DNA of 64,000 nucleotides from positions 6,402,501 to 6,466,500 of the forward strand of contig JAILWY010000011.1 of assembly GCA_022113835.1 (NCBI GenBank), in the 5' to 3' direction. Below the pieces are notes generated by a model. The model was given only the letters and a program-made list of their open reading frames with translations, did no database searches and had not been told where the DNA came from. The stretch is from Atopsyche davidsoni. Taxonomy: Eukaryota > Arthropoda > Insecta > Trichoptera > Hydrobiosidae. Both the position numbers and the translations under genes were made by a program. This document shows positions 14,106 through 24,700 of the stretch, in pieces. How positions within the stretch are numbered: the stretch's first letter is position 1; each line of letters begins with the position of its first letter.

Positions 14106-16817
14106 ATTCTGCTGAAAACAATCGAGGTTTCTATTTGCAGTGGGGGCGGCACGACATTAAGTGGCCGCCAGCAAAAGCAATGCGAACCACGTACGGGGCG
14201 ATATTACTGTACGATTAGAGAGATTTATACGACGTAAACATAAGCTCCACAAATTGAATACAACAGTCCGTTACAAGCCACGATGTGACATGCCATTAAA
14301 TACGGACCTTCGTATTTTTTTTATTTTAAGAATAAAGCGAATTTATACCACGTTTAATTTAACCAAAACCAAATTTACACCTGTTAAATAAGCGGTCCCC
14401 AACCCTATGCCCGCGGGCACCATCGCGTCCGCCGACCGTTTTACGTGTCCCCGCCGCTGTGCGACCGCGTTAAAAAAAAAAGTTATGAAAGAAATAATAT
14501 TTAGTAATTAAACAGAGAAATATAAGCGAAAATCGGTCTAATTTTTTTAAAATAATAATTCTTTCCAGAAAATAAGCCTGTTAAAATAGCATTTTATGGG
14601 TGTAGTTTGGTTTGTCTCCGTCTCTGTAATAACGCCCTCTTAAAAAGGTTGGGGAAGCAAAGCGATAAGCAATTAATTGTATTGAACCGCCATCAGAACA
14701 TTCGACCCGTCGTAACTACATTTGCAATGCAAATGACCTTGACGGAAAAAAATAAATTTCAAGATTGTTTATTTTCTTTTATATTAATTTACAATAGTTT
14801 TTAAGGTTATACTTATAATACGTTATGTGGCTGTCCCCTGCTGTGGGGCTTACAAGAAAGAAGAACAGCGTTTTTTAAAATACTGCCTTTTAGGAATTGC
14901 TTCGGATGCAATAAATTACTAAAACCAATAATAAGAATCATTGAATTCATAATCAGTAACTCATGTGTGTTTAATGACATGCATACAAAGATAACGTAGG
15001 CAAATTTTTGTATTTTTCAGGAGGGTCGCATCGACCTCATTACATGGTTCTCCAGGCCTTGTGGTGCATGGCGCACGGGTTCCGTCTTCTGCTGCTGGTG
15101 GAGCCATGTCACCAGACCAAAAAAGAGGTGTCCAACATTGTCTTCCCTAATTTGTGCTTCGCTACCATGGCCACTCAGAATCGTTGGGTTACTACTAAAA
15201 TCAAAGTGTTTGTGGAGTCTGAGCCATCTCGCCGCTGACGATCTGATTGATTGCGATGGTTCATGCAGGCCTTTCGCACTGGAGACATTGTTGGAGAGTT
15301 GCTGGGGCATGGTGCGGCGGGCAGTGCGCTGCTGAGGCGGCTGGAGCTTTTCTCTCGCCAGCTACTGCACCGGGCGCCCAACTTCACAGCTCTCGGCGTC
15401 TGCAGCTTGGATCGTCCCCTCATCGCCAGCGTGAGTTCCGACTTGTGCACTCGATTACAACTGTTCACGCTGCAGCCCACCAACTCTTCAATTTCGATGG
15501 GAAAAAATTCCTCAGGTCTTCTTATTCAAAAATCTAACCTAACCAGTAAAGTTTCTTCGAAAAGATATTGTTAGAATAGTTAAGCTGGAGTTAAGTCTCA
15601 ACGGGCTTTCCCCTCTGAGGAGAGGGAGAGTTGGTCTAGGAAGAATGAAAAACATTTTTACATATGGTTTTATATAACTGTGGTTAGGTTAAAGAGATAA
15701 AAATATTAAAAAACAGGTTTGCTTGTCACTTATATTTAAAGGAGTATTGATACATTTTTTGGCATATGGGTATATTTTGTTTTGAGGGTCACGGTTAAAA
15801 ATGTCAAAAACATATTATACATATTATTTATATTTAAACGGGCACAAATTTAACCATTATTAATTAGTTTACTGTATTTTCACGAATGAGTGTATTTGCT
15901 TTGTGGTTCAGGATTAAAAATTTCGATTTCTCATTCACACTTATTATTAATATACTGATTTAAACATTTTTCAGGACCTACTTATTTCACTTTCAGTTCA
16001 TGTTGCGAATTGCCAACATGAGTGTAAAAAGACTGAAGTTCAGAGTTAATTATTGTAGATCCAGTGTAACTTTTGGACCTATGCTTTATATAATTCCATG
16101 TAATTAAATTATTCTTTTCAGTTCAACGGCAGGAGTTTGTATTGCTTGGAATGGCACAAACTTAACAAACAGTCTAAGTAAAGCGCATATTTGTTAATTT
16201 TTTTTTCATTGTGATAATAATTTGCAGGTGACAGGAGCAGTCAGTACATATCTGGTCATTCTAATCCAGTTCCAAAAACAAGATGATGAAAAACACTAAC
16301 ATCTACACAACATTATAGTATACTTGGTATTTACAGAAGAAACAATATTGCTTTGACACATTATCAGCTCTTTTTATATGCAAAGCTATTCAGGGAACGT
16401 ACACGCGCATGCCCACGGTGAATTTACTCCCAGGATTAGTCTGTTCCATCAGGCTAAAATCACTGACTGTCCTAAAGAACCAATTATTCCAATGCAATCA
16501 CGGTAGTTATTCTAAAATAGTTGTCTGATGGCAACTTTTAATTTTATTACTTGGGAATAATTTTTTTTAGTAAGACAGTAAATCACAGTGGCTGTTGCAT
16601 TTTGATATTTTAAGTATTTTTAACACTCTGCAGCATGTACAAGAACTCCACAGCCGTGAATATCAAATCTCACATTTATTTTGAAATACATCATTGTAAT
16701 TATGTACAAAGCTAATGTGTTTGTTTTGTGTGCTTTCAGATAACTGCAGCCGTAACAACGTATGTTGTCATACTTATCCAGTTTCACGAATCAGACGACA
16801 TAGACTTGAAAAATTAA
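9722..16817 (+). CDS. Gustatory receptor, Gr43a-like (candidate sugar/fructose receptor), two alternative last exons
   Basis: Seven-pass insect taste receptor, presumed ligand-gated cation channel in gustatory neurons. Exons: 9722-9923, 10807-11000, 11570-11717, 12116-12274, 12661-12774, 13056-13241, 15021-15127, 15269-15430, then 16228-16299 or 16740-16817. All join in frame with AG/GT borders, giving 447 or 449 residues, usual for the family. Family signs: LRRLN in the loop after TM4, LHLIVTPYFLI, VEPCH, and a last exon with TYhhhhhQF. These, with the wording around TTYVVILIQF, recall Gr43a and lepidopteran Gr9; the ligand is inferred only from that. The start is uncertain: in-frame ATGs occur at 9641, 9722 and 9737. 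The exon-4 acceptor at 12115 is my choice; 12076 is also in frame. Exons are much GC-richer than introns. Intron 1 holds a retroelement fragment. Confidence 0.88.
10000..10480 (+). mobile_element. 3' fragment of a non-LTR retrotransposon (end of reverse transcriptase ORF)
   Basis: Lies in intron 1 of the receptor. An open frame (9974-10357) contains TGHGAMRSYLRRF and CPCDDLTPQTVIHLVGSCP. This is the layout TGHG...YL.RF...CPC...(T)..H.....CP seen at the C-terminus of R1/jockey-like retroelement polyproteins. The stop is followed by some 100 bp and a terminal A-rich tract at about 10,470-10,480, as expected for a 5'-truncated insertion. No target duplication was identified. The 5' limit is uncertain. 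Confidence 0.75.
11105..11300 (+). repeat. Dispersed repeat B, copy 2
   Basis: TGCCTCTCCTC, GTGACCATTTCTTCC, GCAAGTTCCGAATTCACGTA and GGACGATCAGCTGTAGGATG match repeat B. The nearby GAAGGTCAGGTACAGCGAAA (about 11,385) is the repeat A signature. It sits in intron 2 of the receptor. Confidence 0.6.
13375..13545 (+). repeat. SINE-like repeat E, copy 1
   Basis: ATTCTTTATATCTTATAT..AATTTACAATAATTGTTAGG then GCTGTGCTTACAATGCGGT, GTGGCTTACAAGATG and CTTAGGCGGTAGCGT. The same order recurs at 14,755-14,870, 19,105-19,250 and twice within 40,045-40,260. There is no reading frame. Confidence 0.7.
13779..14033. mobile_element. Short hAT-like element (MITE)
   Basis: Ends read AAGGGTGGACAA on the left and TTTGGCCACCCCTG on the right, imperfect inverse copies of the common hAT terminus CAGGGGTGGCCAA. 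There is no coding capacity. The flanks are TA-rich, so a target duplication cannot be read safely. It lies in intron 6 of the receptor, immediately left of a (TA)n tract. Confidence 0.55.
14036..14102. repeat. (TA)n microsatellite
   Basis: Uninterrupted TA dinucleotides apart from one TTTA step at the left end. It abuts the short hAT-like element. Confidence 0.95.
14392..14590 (+). mobile_element. hAT-like MITE family F, copy 1 (right end lost)
   Basis: Starts GCGGTCCCCAACCCTATGC, then CCCGCGGGCACCAT, GCCGACCGTTTTACGTG, CCGCTGTGCGAC and TAATAATTCTTTCCAGAAA. All recur in the complete copy at 33,870-34,103. No right terminus is seen here. Confidence 0.65.
14755..14870 (+). repeat. SINE-like repeat E, copy 2
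   Basis: TATTAATTTACAATAGTTTT, then AAGGTTATACTTATAATACG, ATGTGGCTGTCCCCTG and GGGGCTTACAAGAA match the other E copies. It is about 1.2 kb from copy 1, in the same intron. Confidence 0.6.
16228..16299 (+). CDS. Gustatory receptor alternative last exon A
   Basis: Opens after the acceptor TTTGCAG and reads VTGAVSTYLVILIQF followed by a short hydrophilic tail (QKQDDEKH) and TAA. It is phase 0, so it joins exon 8 (ending at 15430) in frame. It encodes the outer half of TM7 with the family motif TYLVILIQF. No AATAAA follows within about 400 bp, so its transcripts might be processed at a weak site or share the distal site. Confidence 0.75.
   Translation: MTGAVSTYLVILIQFQKQDDEKH
16740..16817 (+). 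CDS. Gustatory receptor alternative last exon B
   Basis: Opens after the acceptor TGCTTTCAG and reads ITAAVTTYVVILIQF, then HESDDIDLKN and TAA. It has the same phase and the same 15-residue segment before the tail as exon A. The DNA is clearly diverged and the tail differs. A polyadenylation signal AATAAA follows at 17,207-17,212. Confidence 0.78.
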   Translation: MTAAVTTYVVILIQFHESDDIDLKN

Positions 16818-16949
16818 ATTAGGATAAAGATCATACATCCTTTTATGTATAAATTAAGTTTTGATCCATAATAGTTTATTTATAATCACAATTATATACA
16901 TATAGAAAAACAATGATCTTTTGAAATGATAGCCCGATCGGAAACTGTA

Positions 16950-17205
16950 CAAGATACACAAATGTACTCGATCGGTAATACCAGTACAGGCGAAGACATA
17001 TAATTGTGTCCAATCTGGGATACTAGCACTGTTGATAACATTCAAATGTGCCCCCGTCGGAGATACCTGGCGCCAGTGAAAACATATGAGTGTGCCCAAT
17101 TCAGGACATGGCCACTCGTAGGAATGTGCTGACCAGAGCCAGTGACATTAATGATGATATATGAATGTGCCCTCTCGGAAGCACAAACACTAGTGAAGTG
17201 ATATG
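16950..17205. repeat. Degenerate minisatellite in the presumed 3' UTR of receptor exon B
   Basis: A loose unit of about 35-50 bp, roughly AATGTGCCC..TCGG..ATACC..GCCAGTGA..ACATATG, recurs near 16,955, 17,003, 17,044, 17,088, 17,121 and 17,163. Copies are heavily diverged. It ends just before the AATAAA at 17,207. Confidence 0.55.
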
Positions 17206-17206
17206 A

Positions 17207-17212
17207 AATAAA
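17207..17212 (+). terminator. Polyadenylation signal for the gustatory receptor
   Basis: AATAAA about 390 bp after the stop of exon B. It is the first canonical hexamer downstream of that stop. Confidence 0.5.
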
Positions 17213-18024
17213 TCTTAATTTATAAAATATATTCAATAGAATAGATTGTAAACAATTTAGCATTTATTTAAAAGAGCGATTAAAGTCAAATATTACGTGT
17301 AATTAAATATTAAAAGTGAAATTTTCTTTTTCAGGAATTTATAAATTCTTGAAAATTTAAAGCCACTAAATTTTATAAGCTATGATTATTTAACCAGTCA
17401 TTCAGTATGTAGAGGTTAGTGTATTTTATATGCCATGAATCAAAATAAAAATATAAGCTGTTAATCTGGCGCTAAAATTATGAAGTGAATGTGTCAATTT
17501 ACTCTGATATCATTGGTTAGATTCTTAGCATGAAAAATAAAGACTATTTAGAAAGTATAGATCTGCATAGTAAATAGTGAACGAGTCGTAGTGTAAACAA
17601 TATTGAAAAGACAGCTTGTACTGATATTATTGTTACAAAAACATAGCTAATAAAAAAAGATTATCAATGTTTACGTAGGTGTCTTTTTTTTCTATTAGAT
17701 TATCGTAGTCTAGCATTATTTATTGAATATTATTTCAAAAGAAATGTTCAGAAACAAATATGCATGGAATCAAATAATTTGCAAACGACTTTTCAACCTA
17801 CTCAGCAAAAGTCAACGCCCACAAGCGAAATATGTATTTTACATGTTTTAATACAAGGAATAATCACTCCACCTAGTCATTAACCAATTGTTTGCAACGA
17901 AGTATATGAGATATTATGTGCACAAATATTTAAAACATAACCAACAAAATCTACGTCAGTCAATGTGATCAGCTAGTAAAGATATTTGGTGTGTATTGTT
18001 ATAAGAGCATTGATTTAATGCAGA
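17213..18024. other. AT-rich intergenic DNA between convergent genes
   Basis: Lies between the 3' ends of the receptor (plus) and the small ORF gene (minus). Further AATAAA hexamers on the plus strand (for example near 17,535) could be alternative receptor ends. Nothing else was recognised. Confidence 0.5.
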
Positions 18025-18030
18025 TTTATT
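18025..18030 (-). terminator. Candidate polyadenylation signal of the 66-residue ORF
   Basis: AATAAA on the minus strand, about 130 bp past the stop codon. Confidence 0.35.
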
Positions 18031-18157
18031 TGCAACCTATCCCAGTCACCCAACAGTTTTAAGCTGAGTTTTAGCAATACTTTAAACTTTTTGTATTAAG
18101 GACATATTTTTGATTACCTGTTGACCGCGTTTAGGTTCTGAAGAAAGTGTTTTTTTC

Positions 18158-18358
18158 TTATTCCAGTAATGCTTTCTCGGCATCAAACTCATATAGTTTA
18201 ATCTCATTAAGTTTGGAGGCTCCATAAGAGGACTCCGTATTACTTTTATCGCTCCAGACGTTCTCGGTTATCGCATCTTCGCTCTTGATAAAAAGTGCAT
18301 CGCGAACAAGTTCACTACTTTCTTCCGCATAGATTTCCAACTTGACGTGAGCGTTCAT
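18158..18358 (-). CDS. Hypothetical 66-residue protein, divergent from SLX1
   Basis: Not recognised. An uninterrupted 66-codon frame starts MNAHVKLEIYAEESSELV and ends DAEKALLE before TAA. It is acidic, lysine- and glutamate-rich, with no signal peptide or membrane segment. Text such as VKLEIYAEE and LFIKSED resembles the spacer regions of insect zinc-finger and similar nuclear proteins, so it may be a stand-alone short protein or the surviving first exon of such a gene. An AATAAA at 18,030-18,025 on the same strand suits a short transcript. It shares about 440 bp of upstream DNA with SLX1. Confidence 0.5.
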   Translation of the reverse strand: MNAHVKLEIYAEESSELVRDALFIKSEDAITENVWSDKSNTESSYGASKLNEIKLYEFDAEKALLE

Positions 18359-18795
18359 TCACCACAACTCTTGTTTATATTGCCCTAAAAGAATTATATT
18401 AAATTATAAAGCACCAGCTAGAGAAAAATCACAATTGTTTTCTGTTATAACAACGTCTTACAAATATTATTAATGTCAAAACACAAGCAAACAAAATACA
18501 TGGCGAGATGACATTTGCCAAACAATCAAAACTCAATGATGCCAGCTTTTAAATTCAATAACCCAGCGACGAAGATTATCAAAGAAATTGGTTTTTAAAA
18601 GTACAATTTATTTAATTACTTAATATTTATTACTTTTCTTGTATCGTGTATATTCTCAGTATTATTTACAATATTGTTTGGGTATTTTTTTGGCCTAGCA
18701 ATTGTAACCTAAACGTCAGTCTTCAAGTTTGAACATTTTGTGGTAAATCTTCTGGATAACTTAAAGCGTTGCCAGAACTTTATATTTTATTGTAA
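18359..18795. promoter_or_regulatory. Bidirectional upstream region, small ORF / SLX1
   Basis: A 437-bp gap between two divergent start codons. It must hold both leaders if both genes are transcribed. No TATA box is placed where it would decide a start, and no other motif is named. Confidence 0.4.
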
Positions 18796-21700
18796 ATGGA
18801 CAGACCAGATGTCATAGAAGGGTTTTTCGGTGTCTATTTATTATATTGTCAAAACCCGAAGTACCTTGGGCGAACTTACATTGGATACACCACAGATCCT
18901 AACCGAAGAATCAATCAACACAATAAAGGACACTGGGCTGGAGGGGCAAAAAAAACGAGCAGTAGAGGACCATGGTAAGCACTTAATATAAACTACTTGG
19001 TGAAGAATATCATGTTATTTTTCATCATAATTATGTATATCAAGAGGTGTCATTTGTTTTGTTGAGAGGTGGGTTTGTTGAGACCGTAAGAGAAGTAAAT
19101 TCAAAATTTCTTTATTTTCTTTTATGTAAATTTACAATATTTGTTAGGCCTATGCTTGCAATACGATGTGTTGTTGTCTGCTGATCCTGCGACAGGTTGT
19201 GGGGATCATAATGTGTTTCTTAGGCGGTAGCGTACATGGGTTTCTCTGGTTTATCTCCTCGTGAGGTTCACATAAAAAGTATAATAAAATGTTTACCACT
19301 AATCAATAGATAATTAATTCTTAAACTGTGTTAAACATAACAATTTACTAAAATATTTAGGGTGTGCTGTCTTTTCTTTTTATTTTCAGGAAGATGGTGA
19401 TGATCATTCATGGGTTTCCAAACAATATTGCAGCTCTAAGGGTACGCATATAAAATATTTCACTATTACATACTATAATAGGCTTTTAGAGGTTAAGGCC
19501 TACCTCAACGATTCTGTATCATGGTATCATCATCAGGTCACTCTACTTTTTTTTTCCAACTTAAACTATCTAGTATATTGCACGAGTTGCTACTTACTAC
19601 ATTAAAACATAATCACATAATAACTGTCTTAAAAAAAAATATATATATGTATGTATTTTGATGAACATATTATTTATTGTTGTGTTTATTTATTATTGAC
19701 ACCTGTAAGATTCAAAACATCTCAAATTCATATTATCGAATTACCTCGCCAGCTGAACAAACATGGATATTTAAATAAAGATTTATTATTTTTTATAATT
19801 CCTTAATTGTTTATTTACCAAATAAGATAACGACATTAGTAGTTGTTATCTAAGAATAGTATTTGACTACATTTCTTATACCTTAGTACTGTTATTTAAA
19901 ATCACACTTTTCACAATTCAGTTTTTATATAAAATTAACGTTTAGCTTTATATGCATTCATTATTTATCATAGTTAATAATATATTCAAACGATAGTGTT
20001 TTCTTTTGTCCCTTAGAAAATATTATAGTAAAATTCTAATTTGCACTTTCTATTAACGATATTAACTGCTGGTAACAATTATATTTATATTTGTGATGGT
20101 AAAATTTATTGCCAATAAACAAATCGCAACCTGGACTATTATATTTATACCAAGATTGAAGGAAGTCATATTCTGCACAGACATGTATTTACTTTTTTAT
20201 ATTTTATTTTTAGTTTGAATGGGCTTGGCAAAATCCTGATAGTTCCCGGAGACTGCATCATGTGCAGCACAGAAAGCGGCTGACTAGAAAAGAAACTGCG
20301 TTACAGTTTTGCTTACGGATCCTGGCAGAGATGCTGCGAGTGGGGCCGTGGTGTCGCCTGCCTCTCACCATCCGCTGGCTCGCTGAAGAGTTCATGCAAG
20401 ACTTTATGGTGAGTAAATAATTTAACCGTTTATGTCAAACTTTTTTTAAAATTAGGTTATTAAGAGGAAAAGAAAGGGGATGTTTCTGTTATTAATGTGA
20501 TACGAAATGTGTTACTACCAAAACTCTTGAGTTCACACTAAAAGACGTTATTAAAAATATTTAATATATTAGGGAATTGTAAATATTTCGTCCATAATGT
20601 AAACTTCAATGCTAAATCAATATTTTGAAGCACTGCTATGATATGATGCTGACGTCGGCCATGGGATTTTTTTATTCAACATTTTTAACCCTTATAGTTA
20701 AGTTATGTCTTGAAAAACAAAGTGCTATCTGCTACATGTAATTTTAAGCAATCAATATTTTATTATACGGAAATACAGCGATACTTATGTAAGTATTGTT
20801 ACCAGAGATGAAATTTGGAGTCAATTCTTTTTTAGCTTACCGTATTTATATGGTGCTTTTTGTAAAAATTTAAGCATTCTTGATGTATATATTTTTTTGA
20901 TATTCTGTATTTAGGAACGGAGGGACAGTCGCTGTACTTTGAATAAAATGAAAATCAACGATTAAAGTCGCTCTTCTATTTTAATTTAAAATAAAGATAG
21001 TGACAGTACAAGATATAACGTTAAAAAAGTGTATCTGCGTTAAACTGAATTAACAATGAAGCCCTAAAAGTACATAAAGTATGTGCGTTTGAGCAGTGTG
21101 CTGTATCGATAAGTTCAATAAGGACACGCTAGTGCAACTCTTTTTCTACACGTAAAGTAAATTTGTGTAAAATTATTTTAATTTTAAATGAATTTCCACA
21201 TATAGTGCGCGTTTGAGCACCACAGAGTACGGTTGGTGTTTAAAGCTATCGAAGCGAGTAGCAGACATTAAAAAAAACACAATTTATTTTTTACACGAGA
21301 AGTAAACTTGTGTAAAATTATTTAAATTTACGATGAATCTCCACATATTGACGGTACATCAACCGTGCACACTTGAGCACAGTCTGCGATCGGTGTTCAG
21401 CTCGAGTTGAAATGAAGACGCAACACTTCAAAGTCACCGAAGCGAGCGGCGGACATTAAAAAAGCACAACTCTTACTTGCGGGAAGTAAACCTGTGTATA
21501 ATTGATTTAATTTACTCCATACAGTGACGGTGCATCAATCACGTGCGTTTGAGCACAGTGTGCGGTCCGCGTCCGGCCGAATGCTCACGGCTCGGAACCA
21601 ACTCGGTCAGAAGTAATGTCTTTGCGGATCGGGCCGCGGTGTTTGGATATTCCATCCGTCGTGACTATCGGCCCTGGCCATCTCTCGCGCTGGACGGAGC

Positions 21701-24700
21701 TCGCTAATGGCGAAATTAATGCGGCCGGCCGTGAAGATTGTGTTTACTCTAAAGCGAATTGTTTAATTAGAAATGGCCGAACGGGTCAGCGAAAATCTAA
21801 TCCCGTGCGTATTATTCACACGTTGTGTTGTAAATGCGCCAGATGAGCGCCCACGATTTTTTTGCGTTTGGGATTCTCGAAATATCTCGAAATATCCACG
21901 TCTTATCGTCAGTAACGATTCGATGCAGGATACTCTTTCTTTCATGCCGCAAAAGCAAAATTTCGGAAGTGGTTCTTCGATGTCCATCTGTCTCACAGTC
22001 AACTCATGCAGATTTTTCCCGTACCATGTAAACGTTTGGAAATACCTTGTCCAGTCATGTTTAATGCGTATCATCTTTATCCAATAACACTTGCAGATTG
22101 GCGTCCTCAACTGTTATTGGTCTTCCGGCGCGCTCTTTGTCCTCAGTGTCGAAATCGCCACTTCTAAAGCGTTTAAGCCAATTTTCATAGGTAGTTTTCC
22201 ATGGTGAATGTTTGCCAGAGGCCTCCGCAAACAAACATAGTGCTTCAGCTGCATTTTTTTTCAAGTTAAATCAGAAAATCAAAGCTCCCCGCAATGCAGT
22301 TTTTTTGGCACAAAACTCGACATCTTTATTGTTAGAAAAAATATTATTGCGTTGCGATGTGTTGGTTTTATGACTGCTTATTGTTGACAGATACCTAGAA
22401 AAAAATAACTAGCATATAACAAACTCACTCGATCTGAAGGTTATTAAATCCAGGGGTTGCTGCCCTTAAGCACGTCTCTCGCGTTTCCGAGGGTGGTTTT
22501 GCTATTCCATATAAAAAAATACGGATTGAACCGGTAAATTTTCTGCCTGGCAACAGCGTTTAGATGCTGGAAGTGTGGGTCATCATATATGCGATCTCTT
22601 CCCTTCGGTTAGCGAGAGACATGTGCTATATCTTAATATGCACTAATCTATGAATAATTTACTCGTAGAGCTCTAATCGGCGATTAAGTGATTTGTGCAA
22701 CTCGTGTAACGTACTTAAAAGAAACCCAGCTTTCAAAGGGGGTCAGTTTCTTGTTTTGGAAATGAAAAAAGTAAATAATGAAAGTGCACTCTTTTCTTTT
22801 TTTATTCATTTCTACTGAATACTTGTAGTCGGTAACCCTGGGCTCTTTTAAGGTTAAGAAAGTTATATTTTCGGACTAAATACATACCAAGCGCGGATTA
22901 ATTATACGCATAGCTGCCAAAGCTATATCGCCTCTTTATGGACCCTGATTTTGTAACGATCTACCTTCTGAATCTGATGATTTGCCTTGAAAATTAAATT
23001 GACAGTGAAATTTTCATTATGCAACTTAAAAAATATAACCACGTTTTACATAAATCTATGATTGAATAACTTGATTTTTTTAACGAGATCATTATTGTTT
23101 CGTGATGTTTTACGCATCTTAAAAAAAGGTCTTCGAAAGTATGAAACAACATGCAATATCATTACAAATTACCTTCGGCCCGACTGACGCATCAGTTTGG
23201 GATTCATTTGCCGCAACGGTATCGAAACGGAGACCTCTCGATCAAGAGCCAATGGTTTAACCGCTGAGCCAACAAGCCAACCAAATTTTAATATTAGAGT
23301 CTCGAAGACAGTGATTTAGCGAATATTTTTTGAAGGCAGCGTTAATATTCAAAAGTCATTATTTTGTACGTAGTAATTATTGTTAGGTAGCATGCAGCGT
23401 CCAACGCTCATGACAGACATGAAAAATTATAAAGAAATTTAAACACGTAACGGACAGGCCGCAGGTCCATTAATTTCCCAGTCCTCAGCAGCGCTGCTTG
23501 AAAGTGGGCCTCGGAAGTGGAATGCCAAATTCTACATATAAACGATACGCATTACAAAGATTGGTCATTGATCCAGTAGTAGATACGCTTGCTAAACTGA
23601 CCGTGAGGTCTGGGGCTTGAATCTGGGCGGGTCGTGAAATCAAAATTACAAATTGCATTCATGCTTAGAAAGAAGGAAAATGTTTTATATGTCTATCTGG
23701 TTTTTCCGCTTGCGTCCTTATATTGTTACGCATATGTGCAATTATATATATTCTTCATTCAGATCATCTGAAGTTCAATATTTAAGAACTTGTTAAGAAG
23801 AAGAGAATGAAAAATATAATTTTTCTAAAACAAGGTTTTTTTATATTTCCGTGTACAATAATGTATGTAAAAAGTCGAATACAGCTGCAGTTCCCTCTAA
23901 ACGCTTGTTCAACTGCATATCTTACGCTTCTTGAGTCTTGTGTTTCAATAGCCTCTTCGTTGAGACTATCTGAGTTTGGACTTCTTCTGCTCGTAATTTT
24001 TTTATGATTAGGACTTATTGTCTTCACAATACCACATTTACAAAAAATAAAATAAAACCGGACACCTGCAAGCTTTTGTCACTTTTCTGCGAAATCGTGT
24101 CATTTTATTTATTTCTTTGTCATTATTTTTTTTACATAATATTTAATTAAGTATATCAAACTATTTTTTATAACTTGATTAGCGTCTTTTTCAAAGTAAA
24201 ATTAAGTCTTGAAAATGTTGGATAAAATGACGACTTTTCATAACCAATGTTTGTTAAAGTTTTTTTTAATTATTTTTATTTTTAAACCCATCCTATGCGA
24301 TAAGTAAATATAAAATCTTTTAATTCCAATTAAAAAAGGACCCCTAAAAAAAATTATGATATCCAAAATGCCTAAACTTCACTCGGAAAAACACATATTA
24401 CTCATATTAAATTTATAAGAAATAATCTCTTGTGTAGAAGAAGAAATGTGTCTTAACATTTTGCATTTTTTTTTTTTTAATTGTTTTTTGCAACATATTT
24501 TTTTTTTAAAACATCGATTACGGAGAGAGCCCCCTTAATCGTGGCTGTAATCATCTCTATAGTATATTTTATTTATTTTATTAATCACATTACGAAAAGT
24601 GTCTTTTTTAAAACCACCAAGGTCGATCGAAATATTTATTCTGGCGCGATGTAACTGTGGCCGGCCGCAATAGGCTTTTCGCCCTTTGGGGATCCGGCGC

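Noticed and set aside
14024..14218. Frame with an (IY)n run; likewise 38,945-39,154
   Set aside because: Translation of the TA microsatellite.
16122..16181. Third possible receptor last exon (FNGRSLYCLEWHKLNKQSK, stop)
   Set aside because: Good acceptor and phase, but only 19 codons with no TM7 motif; an open frame this short is likely by chance.
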